From positions 1,302,001-1,366,000 of the forward strand of contig JAGMWG010000002.1 of assembly GCA_020744225.1 (NCBI GenBank): a stretch of 64,000 nucleotides of DNA. Reading direction: 5' to 3'. Positions 22,949-34,816 of this stretch are shown piece by piece (positions within the stretch are counted from its first letter, which is position 1; every line of letters starts with the position of its first letter). The notes under the pieces were generated by a model that was not told the origin of the DNA, did no database searches, and saw only the letters and a program-made list of their open reading frames with translations. The position numbers and the translations under genes were made by a program. The DNA comes from Paraphoma chrysanthemicola. Taxonomy: Eukaryota > Ascomycota > Dothideomycetes > Pleosporales > Phaeosphaeriaceae.

Positions 22949-24238
22949 GCTCGGTGTAAGGTTCGGAAAAACCCGTGTGACGCCCGCGGCCGGCTGAGAA
23001 GCCATCCTAGTTGGGTATGTGGGCCCGTTTTGCATGGCATTCCCCGCGAACATCTGCTCGGGACGCGGCTTGATCTGGAGTTGAGGCACGAGCAAGATGC
23101 CTGAATCCTTTCTAGTACTCTTGTAGACTTTAGCATAGTAAATAATAATGACTGTTCTGCATACCGAATCGCCTCTGGCGCTTTACCACTGTACTCATCA
23201 CGAGCAATGTGCAGAACGCATCATTCGCACTACACGGCCAAAACCACCGCAAGGAAGTATTTTTGATCTAGGCAGAAGTGACATTTGACAGCTACAAGGA
23301 CAAGGCTACTGCACTGCGGGATTAATTCTGGGCGCAATATCAGTGACCTGGGGACTGGGCCCCTCGGCTTAGGCACGCTCACACATGATAAGTACCGAGC
23401 TTGTTGTCCGGGCGAGACGTTATCAATTGATCGAATCGAAATGCCTCAGCTTTTCCGATGCACAGGGCGACATGAGACTGCCGTCTGTCCGAGCGTGAGC
23501 TGTGATTCGACGGAACTTGCACGATCGAGACACAAGGATTGTGCGCATCGTTACAAATGTTAGGTACGGGCTGAACCGGAGCTGTGAAACTGCACCGCCT
23601 CCCTTTGGCGCTATCGAACATCGTGAAGTTCGGCAGATGGCTCAATGCGGGCGCATGGTACTTGGCTAAGGAAGGTCGAGATCGCAATAAAGCCGCGAAT
23701 TGCCTCGAAGCATGACCGTGCTTCGGGAGGCGCTGAGGCGGCATCACGAGAGGTATTTTTGCAGCGCACACGAGCTGGAATAATTTGCAATGTAGCCAAT
23801 GACGAGAAGCCGTAATAGTGTGACGCAAGACTGGTTCTACCCCACAGAAACAGAACGCGATCATCTGGGGCCCAGCCAGACGTTTCCGCACCCGGCTGCC
23901 TCTGCCTGCACAGCCAATGCTCGTGCTGGGATAGTAATGTTCGATGCTCGGCGCAGTCACGCGGGGTAGATTCTGCAGCACGTCGCATAGACGATGACAA
24001 CACAGTGACCGCAGAAGGACTCTGTCTGCTTTCTGAAACTTTGTCCATGGGCGCCATCGTGATTACTCGCTGCATCAGCCTTCACACTGGAAGACCTCTC
24101 TGCCGGACGTGCCTTCCTTCCGAAGTTCTCCAGCGCAGCTTCCCGTGTTATTTTCGTGAACGGCCGTCTGCCCAATCACAGCGGGGCGGGCTAGCTCGGT
24201 CCACATCGACTCTGAGCCTGAGCTACGACGTCGTCAGG
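22949..24238. other. Intergenic/promoter region of PEPCK
   Basis: About 1.3 kb between the ABC pump and PEPCK. A long minus-strand frame (23379-23981) lacks an ATG at its start and any family motif, so I treat it as chance. GC-rich motifs near 24180 may belong to the PEPCK promoter. Confidence 0.5.
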
Positions 24239-26535
24239 ATGTCTGGTCGCGGTATTAAAGAGACCTCTGACCCCGTCATTCGAACTGCAAGCCCAGCTCC
24301 TCTAGCTCAAGATTTCGCGAGACAACAAGTCGCCAAACAGCAACGATCAAACTTCCACTCCTCCTCCATCTCACCTCTACTCGCAAACATGGCGCCTCCC
24401 GCAGTTAACAAGACAAATCTCCACCCTAGCGGCCTCAAGTGTGTACTGTTACTGCCGCGAGTCAATTGACTGATACTGATTACCGCAGGCCCGCAAAGGA
24501 ACACACAGAGATTGAAGAAGAGCTCCACGACAAGGCACACATTGACTACGACCGTGTAGCAATTGTAAGTAAACTTCACAACAACAATGTTCACATTGGT
24601 GCTGACTAGCTCAGGTCGCCAACCCCTCAGTCGCAGCCCTCTATGAAGATGCGCTGGTATACGAGACCGGCTCAGCCATCACAGCTTCAGGCGCACTTTC
24701 AGCATACTCGGGAGCCAAGACCGGCCGATCACCCTCGGATAAGCGCATTGTCGAAGAAGACTCCTCAAAAGACGAAGTGTGGTGGGGTCCTGTCAACAAG
24801 CCGATGAATCCCGACGTAAGTTCAATCCACTCTTCCGTTCACCCTGCACCGTCCCGCAGCATTTCGTAAGGATTTGCTTGTGAATCCGACGGCAGACGTC
24901 ATGCACGCTAAGACATACCCGATGCGAGCGGTTGCTTTTGCGATCCTTGCACGTGGCGCAACTGGGGCTCGGCTGCCCCGCATCTGCGGCATGCACGGCG
25001 GATGCCCCTCGATTTGGCAGACAATGCATGAGGAATTCTTCCTTTCGTTTGCTAACGGCATCAACAGGTCTGGCGCATCAACCGCGAGCGTGCTATTGAT
25101 TACCTCAACACCAGGAACCGCATCTACGTTGTCGACGGTTTCGCAGGATGGGACGAGCGCTACCGGATACGCGTTCGCGTCGTCTGCGCTCGTGCCTACC
25201 ATGCTCTTTTCATGCGAAACATGTTGATCCGTCCCTCGAGAGAGGAACTCGAGCACTTCCATCCTGACTACGTCATTTATAATGCCGGTGCCTTCCCTGC
25301 GAATAGGTACACTAGCGGTATGACTTCATCGACTTCGGTCGCGATCAATTTCGCCGAAAAGGAGATGGTCATTCTCGGAACCGAATATGCTGGTGAGTGG
25401 GTCAGACTGCACCAAATGAAATCGAAACTAATCCCTGCGAAGGTGAGATGAAGAAGGGTATCTTCACGGTGCTCTACTATGAAATGCCCGTTAAGCACGA
25501 CGTCCTCACACTGCACTCCTCCGCCAACGAGGGCCAGAATGGCGATGTCACCGTCTTCTTCGGTCTGTCGGGAACTGGCAAGACTACCCTGTCTGCCGAC
25601 CCTAAGCGTGCCTTGATTGGTGACGATGAGCACTGCTGGAGTGATTCGGGTGTCTTCAACATCGAGGGTGGCTGCTACGCAAAGTGCATCGGTCTGTCAG
25701 CCGAGAAGGAGCCCGATATTTTCGGCGCCATCCGCTTCGGCTCCATCCTTGAGAACGTCGTCTTCGACCCCGTCACCCGCCTTGTCGACTACGATGATGA
25801 CACCCTGACCGAGAACACTCGCTGCGCCTACCCCATCGAGTACATTGAGAACACCAAGATTCCTTGCATCTCAAGCAAGCACCCCAAGAACCTTGTTCTC
25901 CTGACCTGCGATGCTCGTGGTGTCCTGCCACCGATCTCCAAGCTCAACCCCGAGCAGACCATGTACCACTTCATCTCCGGCTACACCTCAAAGATGGCCG
26001 GTACCGAGCAAGGCGTCACTGAGCCCCAAGCGACCTTCTCGTCCTGCTTCGCCCAGCCCTTCCTCGCCCTTCACCCCATGCGCTACGCAAAGATGCTCGC
26101 AAAGAAGATGGAGGAGCACAACGCCGATGCCTGGCTGCTCAACACCGGCTGGGTCGGTGCCGGTGCTACCACTGGCGGCAAGGTAAGTCATTCTCCTTCT
26201 CAAACTATACTGCCAAAGTAATCTAACGTTCCTTCCAGCGCTGCCCACTCAAGTACACTCGCGCCATCCTCGACGCCATCCACTCAGGCGAACTCGCCAA
26301 GGTCGAATACGAAACCTACGATACCTTCGGTCTGTCCGTCCCCAAGACCTGCCCCGGCGTCCCCGACGAGCTCCTCAACCCCGCCAAGTCATGGAACGGC
26401 ACTGCCGACTTCAAGGGCGAAGTCGAGAAGCTGGGCAAGCTGTTCATGGAGAACTTCAAGAAGTACGAGGACCAGGCTACGCCTGAAGTACTCAAGAGCG
26501 GACCACATGTGTGTTGCTGCCCCAAGCATTCGTAG
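24239..26535 (+). CDS. PCK1: Phosphoenolpyruvate carboxykinase (ATP), PEPCK
   Basis: This is the key gluconeogenic enzyme: oxaloacetate + ATP to PEP + CO2 + ADP in the cytosol. Six exons (introns 24439-24488, 24565-24614, 24816-25067, 25393-25442, 26183-26238) give 612 residues. The N-terminal tail (APLAQDFARQQVAKQQRSNFHSS) is typical of filamentous fungi. Active-site elements are the kinase loop FFGLSGTGKTTLSAD (about 305), LIGDDEHCWSD (metal/phosphate site), and RCAYPIEYIENTKIP and GYTSKMAGTEQG further on. The third intron is 252 nt, five times the others. The last exon can end at the TAG at 26533, or an intron from about 26509 to 26589 could give a shorter end (GPHTE). The family is usually repressed by glucose and induced on acetate or ethanol, but no specific site is proven here. 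Confidence 0.95.
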
Positions 26536-28199
26536 ATTGGTTGACGAATGTCTTTCTTCTTTCCCTTTTATTCTCACACATGAAACAGACTGAGTAACCG
26601 CGGTCGACTCGAATCGGATCGACGTCAGCGAATTTCCCCTTTCTCCTTCCTTCCACCTTTTTCTTGGTTGTGGGTATTTATAAGCCCGCTGATGGATTGG
26701 ACACTTTTTTTCATCATCTGTTCATAATACCTTGTATCATCGATGACCCGCCCGAAGCCGAGCGAGAGACACGAGGCTTTTTCCATTGTATATGGTATGG
26801 AGTTTTGACTGCGAGCATTGCATAGGAAGGGAAAGAAGCGGCTACAGTAGCATGGTGGTCGGAGGATAAAAGTAGTGGGTAGAGACACATATGAGAAGAT
26901 CTTAGTTCATCACTGTGTCGTGACTCTCCCTATATTTGTGTGATCTTTTATCATGGTTGAGTGCACTGTTGGGTAGGCAAGTTATGGTAATAGAACAACG
27001 AGAACAATAATAACACATGCGCGGGGTGTGGTACCCGTCCCTAAGACCTCAGGCCAGCACAATAGTGAAGGGAGTAGAAGGAAGAGGCAGATCTTCAGTC
27101 TAGAGCTTAGAATACTTGCAAATGCATAATACTTCCTACTAAATGACTTTTTCTCTGCTATTTTAATTGAAAACGCCGACACAGCCAAACTCCTATCAAG
27201 CACTGCGATAATGCGTGCGCAATGCGTCGGCAATTTCTGACCTCTTCTCGTCGGACAAACAGCCCCTATCACATCTTCGAATATATTCCTCTACGGGAAT
27301 AAAGATTCACGACATGTGTTGATTGTGTTAGGCCTCCAGATTGGAGCACTGTTCTCCAGGGATCCTTGCTTAATAAGTTGGATGAGCGCGTACGATAATT
27401 TGCAGCATTTAATGCTTTTGATGTAACTTTTGCGTCACAGAATGAGTGTTGACCGCCAGGATCTCGATCAATAAACCAACCATGGTTTTGTGTCCTAGTA
27501 AAATCCTCATTGACGCAATACTAGAGACTACTGCACATTTCGCGTGCTCGGTTAGCATTCAGCCACCGTCCGTTTACCGTGGTTGGCGGATCTGGTGCGC
27601 AAAAGTGCAGCCGATGGTCAAGCAGTGATCGCGCTATACTTCGTTTGGTGGCTATCGAATTGTCAGATCACCATCGCCAGACATGTCTATCGAAAGGGTC
27701 CGTGACTTCCCTCGTCCGACATCTCGCCACTTACCTCGCTCTTGGCGTTTTGTGCCTCATTGACATTGCAAGCGTGTTGATTGGACACTGATTACTTACG
27801 GAAGTCGTTGCTTACTCTGCACCAACGAGTTGTCCACGGCGCCTGTATCTATTGCTTTCTTTCTCTCCCACGTTCTGGAGTCAATAAGGGGAGATCAGAG
27901 GCTTGGATTGCTACACGGACTTTACACACTAAATCCCGTTCGAGAAATTGCAGTGGTCGTCACGTCGGGAGACATAACAGTCGCATTGCCACCGTCGCAT
28001 CGGCACATCTTCTCAAAGTGCCGACAGTACCCTCAGCGTTGACGCGACTACACATGCAGGAAGGCAGCCTTCAGGAGCCGTATGGGCCACAATCTAGGTG
28101 AGTCAATGAACCAATGTGATACTTGTGACTAATCTTGGATAGTAAGTATCCTTGATTTCGACATTATGGTCTAGCGATCACGAACAGCAACTATATTGA
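26536..28199. other. Intergenic region between PEPCK and the Zn2Cys6 pseudogene
   Basis: About 1.7 kb with only short frames. An upstream non-coding exon of the transcription factor is possible (a gtgagt donor follows 28098), but nothing proves it. Confidence 0.45.
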
Positions 28200-30771
28200 A
28201 TGCGTGCAAGTTTCGACGTGGCTAACAACTCCTCAACTTCAACAGAGGTCGCCATTCCACGAGGCCCTTTTCAGACATACGTACCGCCCCGGAAGCGTGC
28301 GGCAAGTAAAGACAGAATACCAAAGGCATGCAGGTATTGCCACAAACGGAGCAAGTCCTTCTTTGTCGAATTAGCGCTCTGCGCTAACCGCACCAGAAAT
28401 AAAGTGCAGTGGTGAACTTCCACGCTGTTCGCTTTGTGAAAAGACCAAGCAGCCTTGCATATATGAAGCGAGCAAGAAAGACCGACTTGCGTCGTGAGTT
28501 CTTGTTGCAAGACTGGCAAATGCAACAAGATTTGACATTAATGCAGGGCACACGATCGGATACAGCACCTTGCCACTCTCCTGAAAGACTTGAGTGGAAA
28601 AGTTGATGTTGAGGCCCAAGCCCGAATCGAGAGCGTGTTGAGCGAGAACGAAGTGCCTGCGGTATGATTTGAAAATCTTCTTCTCCCCGTATTTCTCCAG
28701 CATAATGCTGCAACTCGACGTCTAACCACTGACAATGTCTCCAGCCTTTGCCTGAATCTGTGTTGGATTTCTCATCCGCACCCTCCACAAGCAGTGACTC
28801 GCCGCTGTTTAGCGACGTCCAGTATGACCAACAGCATACGGCCACAAAAATTCAGACCCAACCAGGCACGTCACGAACCTCGGATCCGTCGTCGCCTATG
28901 AATATCGATAACTCACAAACCTTCAAGAAGAGTTACGCGCCCAGTCAATACACGACCATTGATGATACTGGAGGCTTGGTCACTGTTTCAAATCTGGATA
29001 TAGCTGCTCAGAGTCAAGAGGCACCTGGTCAGATCTGCGAAGCACAATGGTTAGCGAGTTTGAAGAAGCGGCTTCAAGATTCAAACTCCTTATAGCTGGC
29101 TGCGCCATCGCTTCCAGAAGATACAAACTATTATCTTGATGATGAGACGGTCGTGCTCACAGATCCAGGAAATCCTTTCGAGCTACCAGAAGAGACCATT
29201 GCCGTTTATCTGGTACAATGTTACTTTCGAACGATACACAGACTGTTTCCCATCGTAACGACACATGTTGAGGCTCAGCTGCTTAAGTACTATGAGATGA
29301 CTCGGAGCGGAGTATTTGCCAATGTCGATCCGGTATGGTATGCTATTATACACTTGATATTCGCCATCGGAGGACTTTATCTCAAGAGCAGTGATGATCG
29401 GGGCATTCTGGGCACTTTTGACCAAAATCTTTTTGTGTGTCAAGGGCATACCGGCTGATGGGATTCAACGACTCTACCATGATGCTTACGCCGCCGGATC
29501 TGAATTCGGTGCATGTGGGTGTCGTGCTTGATATAGTTCTACCATGATGCTGATAGCTGCAGAGCATTGGGCTTCTCGCCTTGTACTACTTGGCAGCAGG
29601 CCATGCGACAAGGTAAGTATACCTATGTACGTACAAGCCTTGGCAATGCCATAATTCAACATGATGTAGTCACACAACGGGCGCCATGAACTCTAGATAT
29701 ATATTGCTAACCAGCATTATAGAGCTTGGATGATGGCCGGCACAGCTCTTCGCTTTGCTTTAGCAATTGGCCTTCACCTTGAAAAGCAACACGACTCGGA
29801 AGGAGCCTCGCACACCATTACCGCAATCAAGACCTGGTGGAGCATATACAATCTTGAAACTTTTCTATCCTCACTGATTGGACGGCCATGCATGATCAGC
29901 AGCGAAGCAACAGCAACCACTCTTCCCAGCGAACTCGTCGACACAAACTACCAAGCAGATACGCTCTGGACCCCGACCATGGCCTTCCTAGACACCCAGA
30001 ACCGCATATCGTCTCTGACACAAAGAATCATGTCGAGCTTGTACAACGAGCGTCGTACACCACGCATGTGGAGCAACATACACGCCAGCATGACTGAAAT
30101 GCTAGCCGATCTGGACGCCATGTGCTTGACCACGCAATTCGCAAACACACATACAGATGCAGAACAAGTCCTGTTCACACAGTCTCTCCAGAAACAACAC
30201 ATCAGGCTCAAAATCCTCATCACACGCCCTTCGCTCCGGCGCATCGAGCGATGTGCAGAAACAGGAATACATGACTTTACACCGTTTGATCTCAGCGCTG
30301 CAGTGGAATGTATCCAGGCCGCACAGTATGCTACACAGCTGTTGCCAGATGATATGGATCCGAAAACTATGTATGAGTCCGGGCCGTGGTGCATGATGGT
30401 CCCTTTACGTACGTTCCCACCCCTACCCAGTTCCCATCCCCATTCCCTTCGCTCAGCCTTCCAATAAGGATGTATACACAGACTATATCCACTAACTCCC
30501 TGAATAAATAGTCCTACAACCCCTCGCAATCTTGTTCTCCGCGCTCTCCTTGCAATCCTTCTTCCCCTCGGCCATCGTCCTGAGCTCGCTCACCAGCGCG
30601 AAAAAGCTCGCCACAGCCCTGCGCATCCTCGCACCCGGAAACGAGCTTGCGCAACGCGCGTTCAAGGTTATTCAGGGAATTGTGCAGATTCCTATTCAAA
30701 CGGGTCCATCGTTTTGGACCGATATTGCGGCGTTGTTTCCAGAGGAGGTAGAATGGAACGGGGAAGGGTGA
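28200..30771 (+). pseudogene. Zn2Cys6 fungal transcription factor, disabled by a stop and a frameshift
   Basis: The protein would be a Gal4-type activator/repressor. The binuclear zinc cluster is CRYCHKRSKIKCSGELPRC, then SLC and PC, assembled across a 42-nt intron (28355-28396). A short coiled coil follows (DRIQHLATLLKDLSG). The middle domain of fungal transcription factors (PF04082 type) comes later (FELPEETIAVYLVQCYFRTI, GLLALYYLAAG, AWMMAGTALRFALAIGLHLE). Other introns fit at 28494-28546, 28672-28744, 29515-29572, 29613-29722 and 30409-30511. Two lesions break it. A TAG at 29093-29095 interrupts an otherwise continuous frame. A gtgtgt run at 29435-29440 shifts the frame, because family sequence (RAYRLMGFNDSTMM) resumes in another frame. 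The zinc cluster itself is intact. Assembly error is possible for the repeat-linked shift. Confidence 0.75.
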
Positions 30772-31407
30772 AAAGAGAGGAATGGAAGGAATGCGCGTGG
30801 CCGTAATTGAAGAGACGTCGTGGCGAGAGATTGAGAATCAAAGTGAGCTTGCGGGAGCGAGTGGACTTGGCCAAGCCAGTATGATTTTTCTTGTCCGAGG
30901 GCAAGGGCAATAACAAGGACATCAGAATGGGCATGTAATATGCTTACTCCCAGATCCTACTGGCTTAGTAAGAAAGCTGGCTCTGGCGACTTCCACTACA
31001 CGGGTAGAATCTAGCCCACAGAGACTGTGCGACTTACCTGCGAAAAAGCGTCGGAATGGGAAAGAGATAGATATGACAAACTCAAAAGCAAACACGTTGT
31101 GTGTTGGAGAAAGGCCATGCTGGAACAGTAAACAAAGTATCAGAAGGCTTGATAATATTGTGAAATTCACAAAGAAATTGAATTCGGATACATTTCCCAT
31201 CCTCCTTCAATGCAATGCAACCATTTATGCTCTAGCAAGTGAAGAATAAGCACGCATAATAACACGCCAGACAAAAACATCGAAATCAGAGCTGCCAGTA
31301 CGCCATCGGAATGCCAGAATAACTGCCATGATTTCATTTCATCGTGCATCTATGTCGATCCTTCCATCGCATTATTCCATGCCCGTCGAGCAAAAAGGAC
31401 AAAACCA
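30772..31407. other. Intergenic region, convergent 3' ends
   Basis: About 0.6 kb holds the 3' flanks of the transcription-factor pseudogene and the sirtuin gene. No gene is visible. Confidence 0.55.
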
Positions 31408-32419
31408 TCACATAGCCGCCGCATCGACCACCTCATCCATCTTGATCTCTCCAATCACACTGCGTAATATCTCAGGCATGATCTGCGCAGCGTCACCCTG
31501 GAAGAACCAGTCTCCCTCATACAGTCCTCCTGCGGGGATATCATTCACATCCATGTTGATAATGGCGACTCGAGCGCCCTTTGCGCGCGCCAAGTCCACA
31601 TACCCTGCTGCTGGGTACACTTTCGCGCTTGTGCCAATCACCATGATTAGATCGATCTTCTCGGGCTTGCTCATAAATTCGTCGACGTCGTGCAAGACGT
31701 CGCGGGGTAGTTGTTCGCCGAACCAGACTACACCTGGTCGCAGGAGACCGCGCTGACATGTTGGGCATTTGGGGAGGTGCGAGTATGTGAGTTCAGGGAG
31801 TGCGACGTTTTCGTCTGAGATGTCGAGTTCACGCGCGGCGAGGGCAGAGGTGGTTGTTGGGTCAGAGTCGTCAGTGGGGATGGCGAGGGCCGGGACAATG
31901 GGGTCGGTGTAGTTGTTGCGTTCAATGTGGTTGCAGAAAAAGTCGGAGCATTTCACGTCGAAGAGGGAGCCATGGAGGAGTTTGAGCTGCGAGGAGGGGT
32001 GTTGGGCGCGTGGGGAGAGGCCTGGCGGGCGTCAGTTGGTGGTTGATGCGTGCGTGTTTGGAAGCGAACTTACCATCCACGTTCTGGCTCAGTGTGAGGA
32101 AGCCCTCTCGTTTCCGGGCCAATTCTGCTAAAGCGTAATGTGCTGGATTTGGCTTCGCTTTCAAAGCCATATGTCTCCTGTAGCTGTAGAATTGCCACAC
32201 CAGGCCCGGATCTGCCTGGAACGCGCCTGGCGTCGCCAATTGCACCGCATCATGTGTCCTCCACAAACCTCCTGCGCCTCTAAAGGTCGGCAGTCCACTC
32301 GATGCGCTCAGTCCTGCTCCTAATAGTGCTAGTATTCTAGTCGACTTGCTCAAGTGTTCCTGAAAGCTCTCGAGGTCCTTCTGCGGCACAACGCCAGATC
32401 GGGCGGCCGTCGAGGCCAT
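31408..32419 (-). CDS. Sirtuin, class III (SIRT5-like) NAD-dependent protein deacylase
   Basis: A SIR2-family enzyme of 319 residues, two exons with a 52-nt intron at 32022-32073. The NAD site is LLGAGLSASSGLPTFRG and the loop QNVDGLSPRA. The catalytic histidine is in LKLLHGSLFD (about residue 130). Zinc cysteines are CSDFFC and CPTC, separated by a long acidic insertion. The motif FYSYRR carries the Tyr-x-x-Arg pair that in SIRT5 recognises succinyl/malonyl/glutaryl-lysine, so desuccinylase activity is likely (inference from the family). GTSAKVYPAAGYV is the second NAD motif. I chose the ATG at 32419 (MASTAARSG); the frame extends further up but without an ATG. The start is Ser/Ala/Arg-containing, so mitochondrial import is plausible but unproven. 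It is divergent from the ICP55-like gene. Confidence 0.9.
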
Positions 32420-32748
32420 TCTGCGCGCGATATATGCAGGGGACAGGATGGCGGTGGTCGAGCTGAATAAGACGCAGCGGACCGGTGAGAATTGTGGTGA
32501 GACGGCGTCATGTATGCGCTGTCTCGTGTTAGGCAAACATGCAACGGTCAAGTCTGGGGAAAGTGGAGGGCGTAAGTGTACAGAGTGGGGAGGCCTGTCA
32601 ATGTGCCACGCTTCCGCGCGACGTCAGCGGTCCAGGCACTATCGATAAGGCGCACTTGAGTTAGCGCGGCGTTTGGCGGGAAAGTTATGCCATTTCCGCG
32701 CTTTCGTGATTCGTTCCGCACTGCTCATGCTTCAATGTTTGCGGTAGT
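32420..32748. promoter_or_regulatory. Bidirectional promoter: sirtuin / ICP55-like peptidase
   Basis: Only 329 bases separate the two divergent ATGs, so both promoters and leaders fit here. No TATA box is evident. Confidence 0.5.
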
Positions 32749-34280
32749 ATGCGTCGATTCCTTACATTGGCAGCACGGCCAAGCACACGGGCACTATGCA
32801 GGCATGAGACACGCGCTTGGGGAAGGAGGAGCTTGAGCGTGCCTGCTGCGGAGTTGCGATTCGGGCAGCCGCTGCACGAGACGCATCCGCATCTGCTCAA
32901 GGCCGGGGAAGGTACGACCTTCCGAAAGCTTGTCAGACGACACTCTAACATCTCAACATAGTCACTCCGGGCATCACAGCTCTTGAGTACTTTGAGCGCC
33001 GTTCCAAGCTCGCCCGAGACCTGCCACCGAATTCAATCGCCGTCCTCGCTGCGTCAGACCTCAAATATGCGTCGGGCGCCGTTTTTTACAAATTCCACCA
33101 AGATCCCGATTTCAGATACTTGACCGGCTTCCTCGAGCCCGATGCCCTCGCCATAATAGAAAAGCTCGATGAGCACGACCATACCTTCCATCTCTACGTG
33201 CGCCCTAAAGACCCCCGAGTCGAAGCATGGGAGGGCCCGCGATCGGGCGTCGAAGCCGCCGAAGACGTCTTCAACGCCGACATAACCGGCTCCATTGACG
33301 ACCTGCCCAGAATACTCCCTGAGATTGTGAACCGCAGTAAAAATGTGTACACGGATTTACCAGGCTCCCGCATCAACAAGCACATTCTCTCGCGGTACCT
33401 CGCTGGGGCCGAGCCCGCGCGAACAGGTGGCATCGCGACCATCTTCAGGGACAGCGAGGCCTCCATCAAGCCGCTGCGGCCACTGCTGAATGAGCTCCGC
33501 GTGATCAAAAGCGATGCTGAAATTGCAAACATGCGCCGCGCAGGACAACATTCCGGCCGCGCGATCACAGACGCAATGCGCCAGTCCTTCTCCAGCGAGA
33601 AAGACCTCGATTCTTTCCTCGACTACTGGTTCAAGCAAGACCTGTGCGATGGGCCCGCATACGTCCCCGTCGTCGCGGGCGGGATCAATGCAAACACCAT
33701 ACACTATGTCTCCAACGACATGCAACTCAACCCGAAAGACCTCGTCCTCGTCGACGCTGGCGCGAGTTACGGCGGCTACGTCACAGATATTACACGCACA
33801 TGGCCCGTCAGCGGGAAATTTTCGCCTGCACAAAAGGATCTGTATAACTTATTACTAAGTGTACAACGGTCCTGCGTAGCGCTCTGCCGTACATCTGCCT
33901 CCATATCCCTTGATAAACTCCACTCCATAGCAACAAACGCTCTCTCCGCAGGCCTCACCGATCTCGGCTTCGACATGTCTGCTCCAGACGCTATAACCAC
34001 GCTCTTCCCGCACCACGTCGGACACTATCTCGGCTTGGACGTGCATGATAGCCCCGGGCTTCCGCGCAGTCGGCGCTTCGAAAAGAACATGGTCGTCACG
34101 GTCGAGCCGGGGATATACATTCCCAACGACGAGCGCTGGCCGAGTTGGGCGCGCGGGATTGGCATGAGGATTGAAGATAGTGTTGCGGTGGATGAGGAGA
34201 GTCCGTATGTGCTTACGACGGAAGCGGTGAAGGAGGTTGTGGATATTGAGGCGTTGAAGGGGACGGAGACGAAGTTGTAG
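32749..34280 (+). CDS. ICP55: Mitochondrial Xaa-Pro aminopeptidase (M24B), ICP55-like
   Basis: Members of this family trim one residue from the new N-terminus of imported mitochondrial proteins after presequence cleavage (Icp55). There are two exons with a 50-nt intron at 32912-32961, giving 493 residues. The N-terminus MRRFLTLAARPSTRALCRHE is a classic presequence. An aminopeptidase P N-domain follows (LPPNSIAVLAASDLKYASG, FRYLTGFLEPDA). The M24 domain has all five metal ligands in place: VLVDAGASYGGYVTDITR (two Asp), HHVGHYLGLDVHD (His), VVTVEPGIY (Glu) and MRIEDSVAV (Glu). The upstream ATG at 32727 is closed by a stop, which supports 32749. Cytosolic aminopeptidase P is an alternative, but the presequence favours ICP55. 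Confidence 0.9.
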
Positions 34281-34816
34281 ATATGGAGGGAGGAAGGAAA
34301 GTGAGCTGTGTCAAAAGTCTGAACGTGATATTGTAAGGCACGAGTGTTGAATAGCAGTGAGATCAGCTGATCAATTAGGAGTACGAGAATGATTATTGGG
34401 GGCAGACTCAATGCTCCTTGGAACGATTGTATGCAGATCAGGATTTTACGAATATTGTGCTTCATAGTATGATTTCAAAATTTGCATTTCGAGCTAGTAA
34501 ATCAATTGAACCTGTGTTCGTTTCCAAAACACTTCCTGCTCCTTTTCCTCCCTCGTAAGCCGTTCGAGGCTGTGTAGCTTGTTTGAGACATACACTTTGT
34601 CCAGACCAGATCAGTCCACTGCCAAATGAACGCCGAGTTGCCTGTCCTCCCTTGGCATTGAACATCAGAAATTCTCGTCATATCGTCGCAAATGTACTGG
34701 CGCCTGGACGCGCTGAGCGAGTGACTGGCGTCGCGAAAAGCAAAGGGGTAAAACCGAACTAGCAAAGAACACCAAAGCACCTGTTCCGCGCTGTCCCATG
34801 CGTTTGTTCAAGTCGT
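34281..34816. other. Intergenic region, convergent 3' ends
   Basis: About 0.5 kb of A/T-richer 3' flanks between the peptidase and YAP1 genes. No gene is visible. Confidence 0.55.

Noticed and set aside
23379..23981. 200-codon minus-strand frame upstream of PEPCK
   Set aside because: It begins with GTG, has no ATG near the start, no family motif, and lies where the PEPCK promoter should be.
26509..26589. Possible extra intron at the PEPCK 3' end giving a shorter C-terminus
   Set aside because: Signals are present (gtgtgt, aacag) but weak, and the frame ends cleanly at the TAG at 26533; left as an alternative.
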